Shown: piece by piece, positions 11,560-22,795 of the stretch | Numbering within the stretch: the first letter of the stretch is position 1 | Layout: each line of letters begins with the position of its first letter | Program-made: the position numbers and the translations under genes | Assembly: GCF_040802235.1 (NCBI RefSeq) | Contig: NC_133156.1 | Coordinates: 137,809,173 to 137,873,172 of the forward strand | DNA: 64,000 nt | DNA from: Manis javanica | Taxonomy: Eukaryota > Chordata > Mammalia > Pholidota > Manidae | Reading direction: 5' to 3' | Notes under the pieces: model-generated | Databases searched by the model: none | The model's input: only the letters and a program-made list of their open reading frames with translations | Told to the model about the DNA's origin: nothing

Positions 11560-12362
11560 CAGATCTTCAGAAAGCTAAACATAGAATTAATGTATGTTCC
11601 AGCAGTTCCATTTCTGTGTATATATATCCAGAAGAATTGTAAGCAGGGAATCAAACAGATGCTTGTGCACTCATGTTCATTGCTGAGACTGGTATTATTT
11701 CTCTATCTGTTGGCTTACTTGAATTTCCACACAACATTTGTAAAAAAATCTAAAAGGATGAGGTATGATAATTGAGTTTCTTTTTATTTTATTGATCAAT
11801 CAAAATTAAGGCTTCTTATATATGTATCAGGCTATCAGATTGAACTTATACTATTATCAATGATATAGAGCCTATTGTTATTCTTATTATAATTCTTCAA
11901 CTTCGTGTGACATGTTAACTGAAAAAGGAATGTCACATTAGTCAAAAGGTAGAAACAACCCAAGTGTCTGTTGACACATGAATGGATAAACAAATATGGT
12001 CTATTGACACAATGGAATATTCTTCAGCCATGAAAAGGAATGGAGTTCTGATATATACTGCAACACCGATTAAACCTTTAAAACATTATCCTTTGGTCAT
12101 AAAAAAAAATAATGTATGATTCCATTTATATAAAATAGGCAAATTCATAGAGACAAAGTAGAGTAGAGATTACCAGAGGCTGGGGGAAAGGAAATGAGAG
12201 TTATTGCTTAATGGGTACAGAGTTTCTGTTTGGAAGGCTGAAAACATTTTAGAAGTAGGTAATGGTAATGATTGATTGTACCACATGTACTTAATGGCAC
12301 TGGATTAAACACTTGAAAATGGTTAAAATAGCAAACTTTAGATTATACCACAAAAATAATTT
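11560..12362 (+). repeat. L1 LINE 3' fragment interrupted by another repeat
   Basis: The left piece (11560-11687) reads as the end of L1 ORF2 ('ccatttctgtgtatatatat', then 'gcttgtgcactcatgttcat'). The right piece (11939-12362) resumes with 'caaaaggtagaaacaaccca', 'atgaatggataaacaaatat' and continues into the 3'UTR. The intact L1 order would join these directly, so 11688-11938 is inserted material. Confidence 0.75.
11688..11938 (+). repeat. two-copy local repeat, copy 2, inside L1
   Basis: Diverged second copy of 9830-10115, sitting within an L1 fragment. It starts near 'ctggtattatttctc' and ends near 'aaaaaggaatgtcacatta'. Because the L1 reads through on both sides, the copy arrived after the L1. 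Confidence 0.65.
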
Positions 12363-12367
12363 TTGCT

Positions 12368-13557
12368 GAGTAGGAACAACAAAATAAACAATCGAAATAA
12401 AAAATGAGCAGATACTTTTCCAAAGAAGACATACATATGGCCAACAAATGGAAAGGTGCTAACATCACTAATCATCAGAAAAATGCAAATCAAAACCACA
12501 ATGAAAATATCACCTCATACCTGTCAGAATGGCTAATACCAAAAATAATAACAAGAGATAACAAGTGCTGGTGAGGATGTGGAGAAAAGGGATCCCTCAT
12601 TGGTGGGAATGTGAATTGGTGCAGCCACTATGGAAAACAATACAGAAATTCTTCAAAAAATTCAAAATAGAATACCATATGATCTAGCAATTCCACTTCT
12701 GGGTATTTATTAGGAGGAAATGAAAATATTGTGGTGAAGAGATACTTGTACTAACATGTTCACTGCAGCATTATTTATAATGACCCAGACATGGAAACAG
12801 CCCAAGCGTCCATCAATGGATGAATGAATGAAGATGTGGTATATGCATACAATAGATTATTCAGCCATGAGAAAGGACATCCTGCCATTTACAACAACAT
12901 GGATGGAACTTGAGGGCATTATGCTAAGTGAAATAAGCCAGACAGAGAAAGACCAATACCGCATGGTATCACTTATAGATGGAATCTAAAAAAAAAAAGA
13001 AAGAAAGAAAGTCAAATTAGAGTAGAAAAGTGGTTGCCATGGGTTTGTGGGTGGAAGAAATAAGGAGAAGTTGGTAAAAGGGTACAAGTTTTCAGCTATA
13101 AGATGAATAAGGTCTGAGATCTAATAAAACATGGTGACTATAGTTCATAACACTGTATCACTGAAATTTACTTAAAGAATAGAACTTAAATGTCTTACCA
13201 ATAAATAAATAAATACATGAGATGATTGGTGTGTTAATGAACCAGATTGTGGAAATCATATAATAAAAGATTTTGTATATATCCTATAATAAATGATTTT
13301 ATATATATGAAGGATTTTATATATATACATACACATATATATTTATATACATATGTATATATATAAATATATGTATATTTGAGTGGTATTATATATACTA
13401 TATATGTAATATACATATTTATCCCAAATCACCATGATGTACACTTTAAACATCTTGTAATTTTGTCAATTATAACTCAATAAAGCTGAAAAATCTTTAA
13501 CAAAAATAAATAGATAAAAAAAATTTTAAATAAAATTAAAAAAAAAAGAGTAGGAAC
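12368..13557 (+). mobile_element. 5'-truncated L1 retrotransposon with 10-bp target duplication
   Basis: The element (12378-13547) runs from near the end of ORF2 through the 3'UTR to an A-rich tail. Landmarks are 'ccaaagaagacatacatatg', 'tggaacttgagggcattatg', 'gtgaaataagccagacagag' and 'aactcaataaagctgaaaaa'. It is flanked by a perfect direct repeat, 'gagtaggaac', at 12368-12377 and 13548-13557, the hallmark of target-primed insertion. The tail carries an 'aataaa'. No intact ORF remains. The tail type resembles L1s common in laurasiatherian genomes, which is my main clue to the host group. Confidence 0.88.
13274..13430. repeat. AT-rich low-complexity tract inside L1 3'UTR
   Basis: Dense alternation of TA with short TG/CA units ('atatatatacatacacatat' and similar). 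It lies inside the L1 3'UTR, so it probably grew there after insertion. It explains the low-complexity Tyr/Ile open frame at 13234-13416. Confidence 0.8.
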
Positions 13558-14945
13558 TGAGGACCCCAACATCTAACCTGTTTGGTCAATGCCTTTTAAT
13601 CACAACCTCTTTTCTTCAGAGACTAATCTGCGACTCTATTACTACTACCTCACTCTCCTTTGTAGGCAAAGGATTCAAGAGTTCAGCACTTCATCTTCTC
13701 ACTTATAAAGTGTATGCAACAAATTTGTGGACATGAATTGGAAGTAAGTTTGGAGACATCAGTTTTGATCGTTCATGGGATTCTTTCCAAACAGTGGCCT
13801 AAATACCTAGAAAAATATTCTAAGTCTAGATCTAGTTCACCTACTTTAGTGAACATACAGATCACCTGAGTAACCTATTTAAATGTATTTTTATGAAGTG
13901 CCCTAGGTAGTGTTATTGCAAGGTAAGATACCAGTATTGCATGGCATATACTCATACTAAAACATTATCTGCTGTTTATTTGCAGTTCAAATTTAACTGG
14001 ATGCTAAATGTGGTGATGCTATCCATTGGTGATTCTGATGCAGATGGTCACTTAGAAACTCTTGCATTTCCCTATGATGGAGCAGTTTTTAACCTCCTGA
14101 AAGCCTTTTGATGGATAGGTATAGGATTTTTTGACAGTGATGTCTCTAAAGTCCCAGAACTTTCTATTCAGCCGGTGTCTCCCTCCTGGAAAGGTTCTCT
14201 CTTTTTCCATGAATCCTCCTGATTTCAAACCCTTCTCAATGGCTTCTCTTCATCTCTCTCCAAGGGTAGATCCTGGTTTTGTGGGGCCCAGAGCTTATGC
14301 AATTTGGGGGACTCTCTTTAGAAAATTAGTGCACAGTTATAAGTATGCTTATTAGGTCAAGACTAAGTATAATGGAGAATGAATAAAAATCCACCACAAA
14401 TTGCAAGTTTTAAAAAGCTTGTTATTGACAAATATTTATTTCTAATAATGTTTTCCCACACATTTTTGGCTGCATACTCCTTAATCCCTTCTTCAAATGA
14501 TAAAATGTGTTTTGTAATAACCTCTTCTATAGAGAGAATGAGAATGGTAATTCAGTCCTTCTCTAGCATGATGAAGAGACATTTGCTTTTTATTATCAAT
14601 AGTGTAGACGATCCTTAAGAATAAATGGCAATGTCATGTACATTTTTAGGATTGCTGGCAAGTTTAACCAGGCTTCATTCAAATCTCTTCTATAGGAAGA
14701 ACTTCCTGTAGACTTTCTTCATGTATTTCATACCCAGATTTTCCTCTGCTGCTGGCACTGAGCAGCAAGGGTGTGGTCACATCTTCATAAGACCTCCAGT
14801 TTCACATCCCCAGGTTTCCATCCCAAAAGAGTCAGCAATGTCCAAGGCACAAATAGTCCCTGAAACAATTCCTACACTCGGTCTGGAAGCATTCACCTAA
14901 AGACAAGCAGTACACATTCCCAGACACAAAGAAATATATCCCACT
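13558..14945. other. gene-free intergenic DNA
   Basis: No coding or RNA feature is supported. Two short plus-strand open frames (14131-14355 and 14379-14618) lack domain similarity. Weak similarity to a MER5-type hAT element is possible around 13850-14060 but too faint to call. Confidence 0.5.
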
Positions 14946-15362
14946 TGTGATGGTTAACTTTATGTGTTGACTCAACTGGGCCATGGTGCTCAGATATTTG
15001 GCCAAACATTATTCTGGGTGTTTCTGTGAAGATGTTTTTAGGATCAGATTAACATTTAAATTGATAGATTTTGAGTAAAGTAGATTACCCTCCACAGTGT
15101 AGGTAGGCCACATCCAATCAGTTGAAGGCCTTAATAAAACACTGACCTCTGCTGAGCAAGAAGGAATTGTGCCAGCAGACTGCCTTTGGACTTAGGCTGC
15201 AACTCTTCCCTGGTCTCCAGCCTGCCATCCCACTCTGCAGATTTTGGATTTGCCAAGCCTCCATAATTGTGTGATCCAATCCCTTAAAAAAACTCTATGT
15301 ATTTGTGTGTGTGTGCACACATCCTGTTGGTTCTGTTTCTCTGGAGAACACCGACTAATACA
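14946..15362 (+). repeat. solo LTR-like element with 5-bp target duplication
   Basis: The element begins 'tgtgatggttaactttatgt' and ends 'ccgactaataca', so it has the TG...CA ends of an LTR. It is flanked by 'ccact' at 14941-14945 and 15363-15367, a 5-bp target duplication. Internal landmarks such as 'ggccacatccaatcagttga' and 'ctgtttctctggagaacacc' mark it as a common old mammalian LTR-type repeat whose exact name I cannot fix. No internal retroviral sequence adjoins it, so it is solo. Confidence 0.7.
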
Positions 15363-16270
15363 CCACTAAGCTTCACCTCATACGCTCCCCAAGATGCTCC
15401 CACCCACTCCAATGCCCAGACTGGACAGAGTGGGACAGAGTAGATGCAGAATAGAAAGATACAGTGTTCCTAAGGTGAATTAATTACAGTGAAGACATCT
15501 CATAAGAAATTTACAAAACTGTGGGACCATAGGAATGTATCATGTAGCTAAGATCCCTCCCCCAGCCCTGGAAGACCCTGTGCCAGAGAGAGGCCCTTGA
15601 ACTTAAGTTAGGTGAGCTCCTGTTCAATTCCCACGCAGCCCCACCTCCAAATCTGGGATCTCTTTTCTTCTCTGAAACCCCCCATCCTCTTCGACTCTCA
15701 CTATACAGTCTGGATACTAAAATTCCTCGCTGTCACCAATGCAAAGACATCTCTCAAGCAATTCTCCTCTCCCCTCTACTCCTTTTCCATTTCAACTGGG
15801 CCACTCCCATCAACATCCAAGGTGGATGGCTTCTCCAGCTTAAAATAAAGGCTCTCTTTGTTTTCACTTTCCTCTCCAGGTATCTCTCCATTTCCCTGCT
15901 TCCCTTTGTAACAAAGCTCCCAGCAAGTCTGTGCTTTCATAGCAAAGCACCCAGCAAGCTCAGTGCCCTTCCACTGTTCTAGACCCCCTTCCAGTCAGAT
16001 AGAAAACAAAGAAACTGGAGGGGTCCCAGAGACTCAGAGCTCCTGCACCATCCCCAGACAGCTTACTTACTTATTTTAATAAAAGAGAAAATAAACTGAT
16101 GTCCTAGTAAAGCCTTATTTTGGGGGGGCTTTCTGTTTAATTTTGGAATTGTGTGTGACTGATCTGCAGGAGGTGGGAATCCCAAGGGTGCTGAGATGAG
16201 AGTGAATTCTTACCCAGAAGATGTGCCTCAAAAGGGCACCTATCATATGTGCTTAAAATTAATGTTTTCT
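15363..16270. other. gene-free intergenic DNA
   Basis: A C-rich, T-rich stretch with no supported feature. The 78-codon frame at 15612-15848 shows no domain. A G run occurs at about 16120-16127. Confidence 0.5.
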
Positions 16271-16678
16271 TGGGCCACTTACTAAGGCTGCCATAACAAA
16301 GTGCTACAGACTGAATGGATTAAACAATAGAAATGAATTTTCTCACAATTCTGGAAGCTTAGAGCCCACCGTCTGGGCGCCAACAGGGCTGGTGTCCCCT
16401 GAGGCCCTCCCCCTACCTTGCACAAGGCCGCCTTCTCACTGTGTCCTCGTGACCCCCCCCCCCCCCACTGTGTGCACTTGCACTCCCGGTGTTTCTCGGC
16501 ATGTCTCAATGTCCCCTTCTACAAACGCCAGTCATATTAGATTAGGTTGCACCCCAAAGATGCAAATTAACTTGACCACGTCCTTAAAGTCTCACTCCAA
16601 ACACAGACACATTCCAGGGTGCTGGAGGTTAGGGCTTCAACACAGGCATGTTGAGGGGACATAATACTGCCCACAACA
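16271..16678 (-). repeat. MLT1-type MaLR LTR
   Basis: Reads as the reverse complement of a MaLR LTR. Landmarks are 'ggctgccataacaaagtgct', 'tctcacaattctggaagctt', 'ggccgccttctcactgtgtc' and the end 'atactgcccacaaca'. A run of Cs lies within it near 16448. No clear target duplication was seen. Confidence 0.75.
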
Positions 16679-16984
16679 GGGAGTGCAAATTGAAACTCTG
16701 CACTAGATTGAGAGCTGCTTGCATTTAGGTGAGTTTCTATTTTTCACCCCACATCAAGGCCTCCTGTCATTGCCTTTGACAAGAGCTGGGCGTTTTCAGC
16801 GCTGCTATTCTGAGGGTGTAGCCCGCAGAGGACTCCTGCCTCATGCAAGAGTCTTGGCTGTGACTCCTGGAAGCTTCATCCTTCATGTCGCCGTGGCATG
16901 GGGAATCACGTGCCCTGTGGCTTCTGCCTTGTCTTCCTTTGGGCCTTTGTTGATTCCCCTTACCTTCTTGCAGGCAGATTTATG

Positions 16985-17330
16985 AATTTTTTTAAAACCA
17001 CGCTTTTTGGGGAAATCGTTTTAGGTTTAGAGAAAAGTTGCAAAGACAGGACCAAGCATTCCCTTTATTGTACTGGCATCATACCTTGGAGCATTTGTCA
17101 AGATGAAAACACCAATACTGGTGCGTTACTATTAACTAGACTTCAGGTATTATTCAGGTTTCAGGAGTTTTCCCACGAATGGCCCTTCTCTGTTCCCAAA
17201 AGCCACACGATATTTCATTTTTATGCCTGCTTTGCCTCCTTGATCTGCAACAGCTTCTCAGTCTTTTCTACTTTTGATGACTTTGCCATTTTGAGGAGTA
17301 CCATCAGGTGTTTTTGTAGAATGTCCCTCA
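16985..17330 (-). repeat. L1 LINE 3'UTR fragment
   Basis: 'ttttaggtttagagaaaagt' near 17020 and the following 'acaccaatactggtgcgtta' and 'ttactattaactagacttca' blocks match the reversed 3'UTR of old L1 elements. Boundaries are approximate. Confidence 0.55.
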
Positions 17331-18055
17331 ATTTGAATATACATGAATTTTGAAGGATGGCTATTGTATCAGGCCCAGTGCACAAGGTACCTGCAATGAG
17401 AGGCGCTGCCCACTCCACAGGAAACTGGAAGACGAAGCCTCAGCCCTCTGATGTCTCCCCTTAATTCTACAAGTTACCCAACATACTGCAGATAAATTCT
17501 TCTCCCCTCTCAGGCTGCTAGGGTTGGTTTCTCTTGCTTCATGTAAGAGCCCGTGACTAATATGCAGCCCATAGTATATCTCCCTGTCATGCTTTCTGCC
17601 ACTCCCCAATGCTCTTTTCTTGCAACACCAAATGTATTATATTCTTAACATACCGAGATTTCCGCAGAACTCTTCCTGACGTTCCCTGTTTGTTCCCTGC
17701 ACTTATTCGGCTGCCAGAGCTGCAGCCACAGGTCACTTGATCTCTTGCCGGGTATCACTTTCTGTTCAATTTCTCCACTTCTTCTGGGGCAGTGAACAGA
17801 ACAAGGGGGCTTAATATGAGAAAGTAGAGGCTGAAGAGTCTAAACAGAACTTTGTTCCCGCAAAGGGAAAGCAGGTGAAGAGAGGAGGTGGTAGTCCTCC
17901 CAAATGTTCCAGCCCAGCGGGGCGCTGTCCCTGCCATGGAATCATAGCACAGCTGCCCAGCCAGGCAGGAGCGGCTCCACGCGCTCACCCCGCTGACCGG
18001 AGAAGGGAAAACAAGTGTGAAACTTGTCCTACTCATTGTCCTAAGAAAGCAGCAA
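17331..18055. other. gene-free intergenic DNA
   Basis: No supported gene. Open frames on both strands (17361-17609, 17755-18036) overlap other frames and lack domains. A GC-richer patch near 17910-18010 has a few CpGs but does not form an island. Confidence 0.45.
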
Positions 18056-18059
18056 GGAA

Positions 18060-18170
18060 GCTAACGTTGTGAGCACTCGCCATGTGTCAGGTGCTGGGTG
18101 ATCTCATTCAGTCCCTACAGCCCTGAGAATAGGTGGTGATTTACGTGCTTTACACCGACCTGCCGAGAAC
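18060..18170 (-). repeat. MIR SINE fragment
   Basis: 'gccatgtgtcaggtgctggg' followed by 'atctcattcagtccctacag' and 'ccctgagaataggtggtgat' is the reverse-complement order of the MIR 3' half. Confidence 0.6.
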
Positions 18171-18619
18171 AGTTGTAGAGCAGCAAAGTCCAACTTTGCA
18201 CCAGGTTCTGCATTTCTCTGAAGTTCACAGCCTTTCTCTGGGAAGACAGAAGAAAGAGCATGAGTGTGAGAGGCCATGCCGAGCTGTGTGCCTTGGTCAG
18301 CAGGGAGAAGACGGACACACGCTTCAGTTCTGAGTCTCGCTGTCCTCCCACATAAGACAGCAGAATGCAGGCTCCCTTGCTGAAGGATACAGCATTTAGT
18401 AATAGGACACAGCAAAGCATTCAGAGCAGGGACCAGCACACCCTTAGCAGGGACTAGCTCCCCTTAGTCCGCCTTAGCCCTTCGGCGTAGTAGCACCAGA
18501 GCACGGGCGGCATGTTATTGTTCCCCTTGGCCAGGGTTAACATTAAGTATTTAGCTAAGGACACACTCTCTCCTTCATCATCGTCCTGCACTGTCACTCT
18601 TTCATTTATACAACAGTGA

Positions 18620-19400
18620 CAGACATTCTTTTGGGGATACAGCAGGAAATGAAACAGCCCCTATTCCCAAGGAGCTGGCATTCCAGAGCAGGAAGGCAGT
18701 CAATAAACATGTACACACAGTAAACCTGTAAGCTCAGGATCAGTAAATCTTTTCTGAAAGGGACAGTAAGTACTTCAAGCTCCCAGGGCCGCAAGGTCTC
18801 AGCGTTCGCTCACCTCCTAACTCTAGTGCAGAGGCAGCCACGGCCAGTCTGTGGATGAATGAGAGTGGCAGTTCTGATAAAGCTGTGTTTCAAAAGCAGG
18901 CTTTGTGCTAGATTTGGATGGTGGGCTACAGATCACTGACCCCTGAGGAAAAGAAGGAGTAGGGGAGATCATTTCAAAGACTGATAGTTGCTATGAAGAC
19001 AGTAGGTGGAGCAATGTGATAGAGAGTGCTGGTGTGGAATTAGATGGGCTGAGCAGGTGATACCTACATGAGGAGCCCTGAGTGAGCAAGCAAGGGTGCC
19101 ATGCAGAGCAAATGGGGTAAGTGGGAGTAGTAGCACATTGCCGGTACAGGAAACACCGGTGCAAAGGCCCTGAGATAGGATCCAGCTCCTCTGTCAGTGT
19201 GCTCCAGAAGGCCAGTGTGGTTGCAGGGTAGGGGAGAGAGGAAGGAGGCAGGTCCTACAGGGCTTCATCAGCCTGAAAGGAGCTGGTATTTGATTCTAAG
19301 TGGGAAGGAGTCCCTTACTGAGTCAAGAGCAACAGAAAGTGAGCTGGTTTACATTTTAAGATATCACTGTAGCTGCTGTAGTGCAGAGAAAACATAAGTA
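18620..19400 (+). repeat. ancient interspersed repeat with nested hAT element
   Basis: The outer repeat (18620-18740 and 18946-19400) is of the same kind as 1735-2570; 'gggatacagcaggaaatgaa', 'ccaaggagctggcattccag' and 'gtgcaaaggccctgagatag' mark it. Between lies 18741-18945, whose 'cttttctgaaagggacagta' to 'actgacccctg' layout is that of a short hAT-Charlie nonautonomous DNA transposon. The nesting shows the hAT piece is younger. Confidence 0.5.
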
Positions 19401-19779
19401 ATACTGAAAATCGAAGTGGGGGGTGGAGGAAGAAGGGTCAGTTAGGTAGTGGAGACCCCCTGGAGGGGAGAATGCCTTGGATACGTTCAGTTGTGAAGAC
19501 CGTGGGGTGGTAGCTGGAGGGTGATGGGCCTTCACTGTGGGGGTGAAATGTGGGGCTACCAGTGTGCACTGATGAGAAAGATCTGCAAGGAAGAAGATGA
19601 TGCTGGAGTGAGGAAGGGATGAAGTAAGAAGGGATGGGGGTTGGAGAGAATGAGAAGCCCTGGTGCTGGCTGTGGGGAGCAGGGGAAGCTGCAGAAGGGC
19701 GGTGGCTTTGAGGGGGAAGGAGGCCCCATCGGGCTGTGTCCGTGGTCTCAGTGAGCATAACCACCCACCCCCTTCCAGA

Positions 19780-21060
19780 TTTTCTGCATCTTCATCTCTT
19801 GATGCCTTCCCCTTTTACCTGGCCTGGTCCTGATGCTGCATCTCCATGGACACAATGCCTGACCCTGCCCACCCTCTTGCCCAGTGGTTTGTAGCTGCCA
19901 GAATACTTTCATCTCTTAAGGCTGCAATACTGTGGCTTTCAAGACAGCAATGAGTTAACCTAGTGCATTTATTAGAGCAAATGTGTGAATCTCCTGGCCT
20001 CCCAGTTTATTAAGGAGCTGAGCCCGAGGAGGGTACCCAACTGGAAAGCACCCTCGTTATCTCCTCTCCATCTCATTAGCCCCATTCTCCCCACTATCTT
20101 TCTTTATCTTCTTCCTGATTTCCAAAAATATCCTTGCTCCTCTTCTTGAAGGCTTCAGTTAATCCCACCACCTCTGTGATGGCTTAACTACTATTCAACC
20201 ACGGAGATTCTTCCTCCCACCTGCCACAATCCTCTACCTTCTCAGCATGTCGCTCAAGTCCCTTTTAACCCATGTGTGTCACACACACACATACACATGC
20301 TCTGTCTGCCCTAACCATTCTCAATACCCTTTGTTGAAAATGCTTTTCATGCCTCTGGGTGTTTCCACATGCCCAGTGCCTAGAATGTGCACTTTCTTCT
20401 CTTCTTCACCTGTTAGACTCTGACTCATCCACTGAGCCCTGGCTCAAGGGCAGCTCTCTGGGAATGTTTTCCTGACTCCCTGTATCAGTTTTCTAGGGCT
20501 TCCATAACAGAGTGCCACAGCCCAGGTGGCTTAAACAACAAAAACTGATTCTAGAGGCTGGAAGTTGAAGATCAAAGTGTCGGCAGGGCTGGTTTTCCTG
20601 AGGCCTCTCTCCTTGCCTTGCAGAGAGACACCTTCTTGCTGCATCCTCACACGGTCCTCTGTGAACACCTCCCTGGTGTCTCTGTGTGCCCCAATTTCCT
20701 CTGCTTATAAAGACACCAGTCACACTGGATTAGGGCCCACTCTAACAGCTGCGCTTGAACTTAATCACCTTTTTAAAGGCTCTGTCTCCAAATACAATCA
20801 CATCCTAGGGTACTGGGAGTTAGGACTTGAATGTATGAACCCTGGGGGGAGACAGTTCAGAACATACCACTCCCCCGAGCTTCACTTATTATTTTACTAT
20901 TTCTGTTAAAACTGTGTGTATTCTTCTTACTACAGAAACCTCCATAGTTATTTTGAAATTATCTTTCAATATCTTTCTCTGCAAGTATAATCTACTGATT
21001 TCCTTAGAGACCCTGTCTTACTTGTCTTTACATCTGACATCATAAATACACAAGAAACAT
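19780..21060 (+). repeat. L2 LINE 3' fragment split by an LTR
   Basis: 'cccagtgcctagaatgtgca', 'ggctcaagggcagctctctg' and 'gaatgttttcctgactccc' are L2 3'-end style phrases on the plus strand. The sequence resumes after the LTR at 20875 with 'cgagcttcacttattatttt' and continues to about 21060. Confidence 0.5.
20481..20869 (-). repeat. MLT1-type solo LTR with 5-bp target duplication
   Basis: Reverse-complement MaLR LTR running from 'tgtatcagttttctagggct' to 'cagttcagaacatacca', so TG...CA ended. It is flanked by 'ctccc' at 20476-20480 and 20870-20874, the 5-bp duplication expected of ERVL-MaLR insertions. Internal landmarks 'cttataaagacaccagtcac' and 'ctccaaatacaatcacatcc' are diagnostic. It sits inside an older L2. 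Confidence 0.85.
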
Positions 21061-21339
21061 TATTTTCAAGTAATCAAAAGAAAGAATAAATGAAGTTTTC
21101 TTTTACAGAAGAAATGTGTTTTATTTTCCAAAATAAGAATAACTTTATGATTTCCTAGTATATCCAAATAATTCAGAAAATATAGAAAAAGGCTAAGAGG
21201 AATTTTTTAATTGTCCTTCTCCTTGTTATCTAGAGATAACATCTGTTAAACACGTCTTTTTTCCTTCAGAGCTCTCTACGTAGTTAATTTTGTCAGGTGG
21301 GAAGGACGGGAAGCTCTTTCTTAGTTTCTGTACTTTTTC

Positions 21340-21695
21340 CTTCTTCCAATAGTGGTTAGCCAGGCAAATAAAAATCCAGAATAAGTAGTACATTTCTCAG
21401 TATTCTTTGCAGCTGATGATCAAGTTCTGGTCAACAGAATATGACTAGGTGCTGTGACAGCTCTGTGACTCCGCCTGCTCTTTGTCCCTTCACCGGTCAG
21501 CCTTCCCTGCTTCCTGCTGCAGTGAAGCTGAGGCCGCCTTCTCCAACTTAAAGGTTTAGAGCCACAGTGGCATACTGCGGAGAGAGCTGGCAGGAGCTGA
21601 CATCCCTGAAGACTTCATGGAACATCCCAGCCCTCCAGGCTTTGTTTATGAGAGAACAATAAACTAGTGTGCTTCAAGCTGCTGTTTGTTTTAGA
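21340..21695 (+). repeat. ancient LTR-like interspersed repeat
   Basis: 'ttctggtcaacagaatatga', 'ctgacatccctgaagacttc' and the closing 'caataaactagtgtgcttca' resemble the body and polyadenylation end of an old LTR family. Name unresolved. Confidence 0.4.
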
Positions 21696-21789
21696 TTTCT
21701 GTAACATACACATGAAATGCATCATTTTGTGACGTACTTATGCATACCACCACATCAATAAATATGGATAAGATGGTGAATTATAAAGG

Positions 21790-22345
21790 GCCCCAGAGGA
21801 GTACAGTTTATCAGGTCTTCAAAAAGTAAACAAAATTACCATATGACCCAACAAGGATATACCCACCCCTAGGTGAATACCTAAGAATTGAAAACAGGGA
21901 CATGGGTGTTCATAGCAGGATTCTTCACAACAGCCAAAATACAGAAACAACCAAAAAGTTCAATTGTCAAGTGAATAAACTCCATCCATGTGGTCCATCC
22001 CGACAATGGAATATTATTTGGCCATGAAAGGGATGGAGTACTTACATGTGCTACAACAGGGAGAAATGTTGAAACATTATGCCAAGTGAAAGAAGCCTGT
22101 CACAAAGGGCACATGTGCTTCTGTTTATATGAAATATCCAAAACAGTCAAATCCACGAAGATAGAAGGCAAATTAGTGGTTGTTAGAGGCAGGGGGTGTG
22201 GAGGTAGGCAGGAATCTGAATCTGGAACTAGACAGATGGTTGCACAACACTGTCAATGTATAAATGCCACTGAGCCCATCTTGATTGTATGAACACCATT
22301 GTACACTTTGAAAGGGTGAGTTTGGTGTTAGGTACATTTAACAAA
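21790..22345 (+). repeat. L1 LINE 3' fragment
   Basis: 'accatatgacccaacaagga', 'acaatggaatattatttggc' and 'catgaaagggatggagtact' are conserved L1 ORF2-end phrases on the plus strand, leading into a 3'UTR. It is old and degraded; the 100-codon frame at 21990-22292 is a by-product. Confidence 0.75.
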
Positions 22346-22379
22346 GGCACATACACATATACACCCTCAAAACAATGGT

Positions 22380-22795
22380 CACTGATTTTTGCAGCTCCTT
22401 CCATTAAGAGAGCCTGGAATCCGGGCTGGCCCCTGTGTCAGGCCTTGATGAATAAAATGTGACTGAAGCCATGTCTACCTTCTGTGGAAGTTCTCAAAAG
22501 GTCTTGCAGCTTCTGCTCTCTCCCTAATGGAATCCTGAGGCTTCCTCAGTGTGGAGAGAGCGTCTCAGCTGTCCCCACTGAGGCAGTGGGGCTCCAGCGT
22601 GTGGGGAAGGCTGTGTTCCATCACCAGCCACAGCTGGGTGCCCATATGCCTGCAGCTGCCTGGGACAGCCCAGCTGCCCTCAGCAGCTCAAGCCCAGTCA
22701 AGCCACAGAACTGTGAGAAATAATAAGCTCTTGTTGTCTGAAGCCACTTAGTTCTCAGTGGCTTGTTACCCAGAAACAGATAACTAACCCCAGGA
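22380..22795 (+). repeat. MaLR/MER-type LTR
   Basis: The final part 'cagaactgtgagaaataata' followed by 'gccacttagttctcagtggc' and 'cagataactaa' matches the 3' end of MaLR-like LTRs. The 5' part is diverged. The short frames at 22484-22751 are not genes. Confidence 0.6.

Noticed and set aside
13234..13416. Tyr/Ile-rich 60-codon frame
   Set aside because: It is the translation of a TA-rich low-complexity tract inside an L1 3'UTR.
13830..14060. Possible MER5A pieces
   Set aside because: Only short phrases match and they are separated by unrelated sequence, so it is too weak to annotate.
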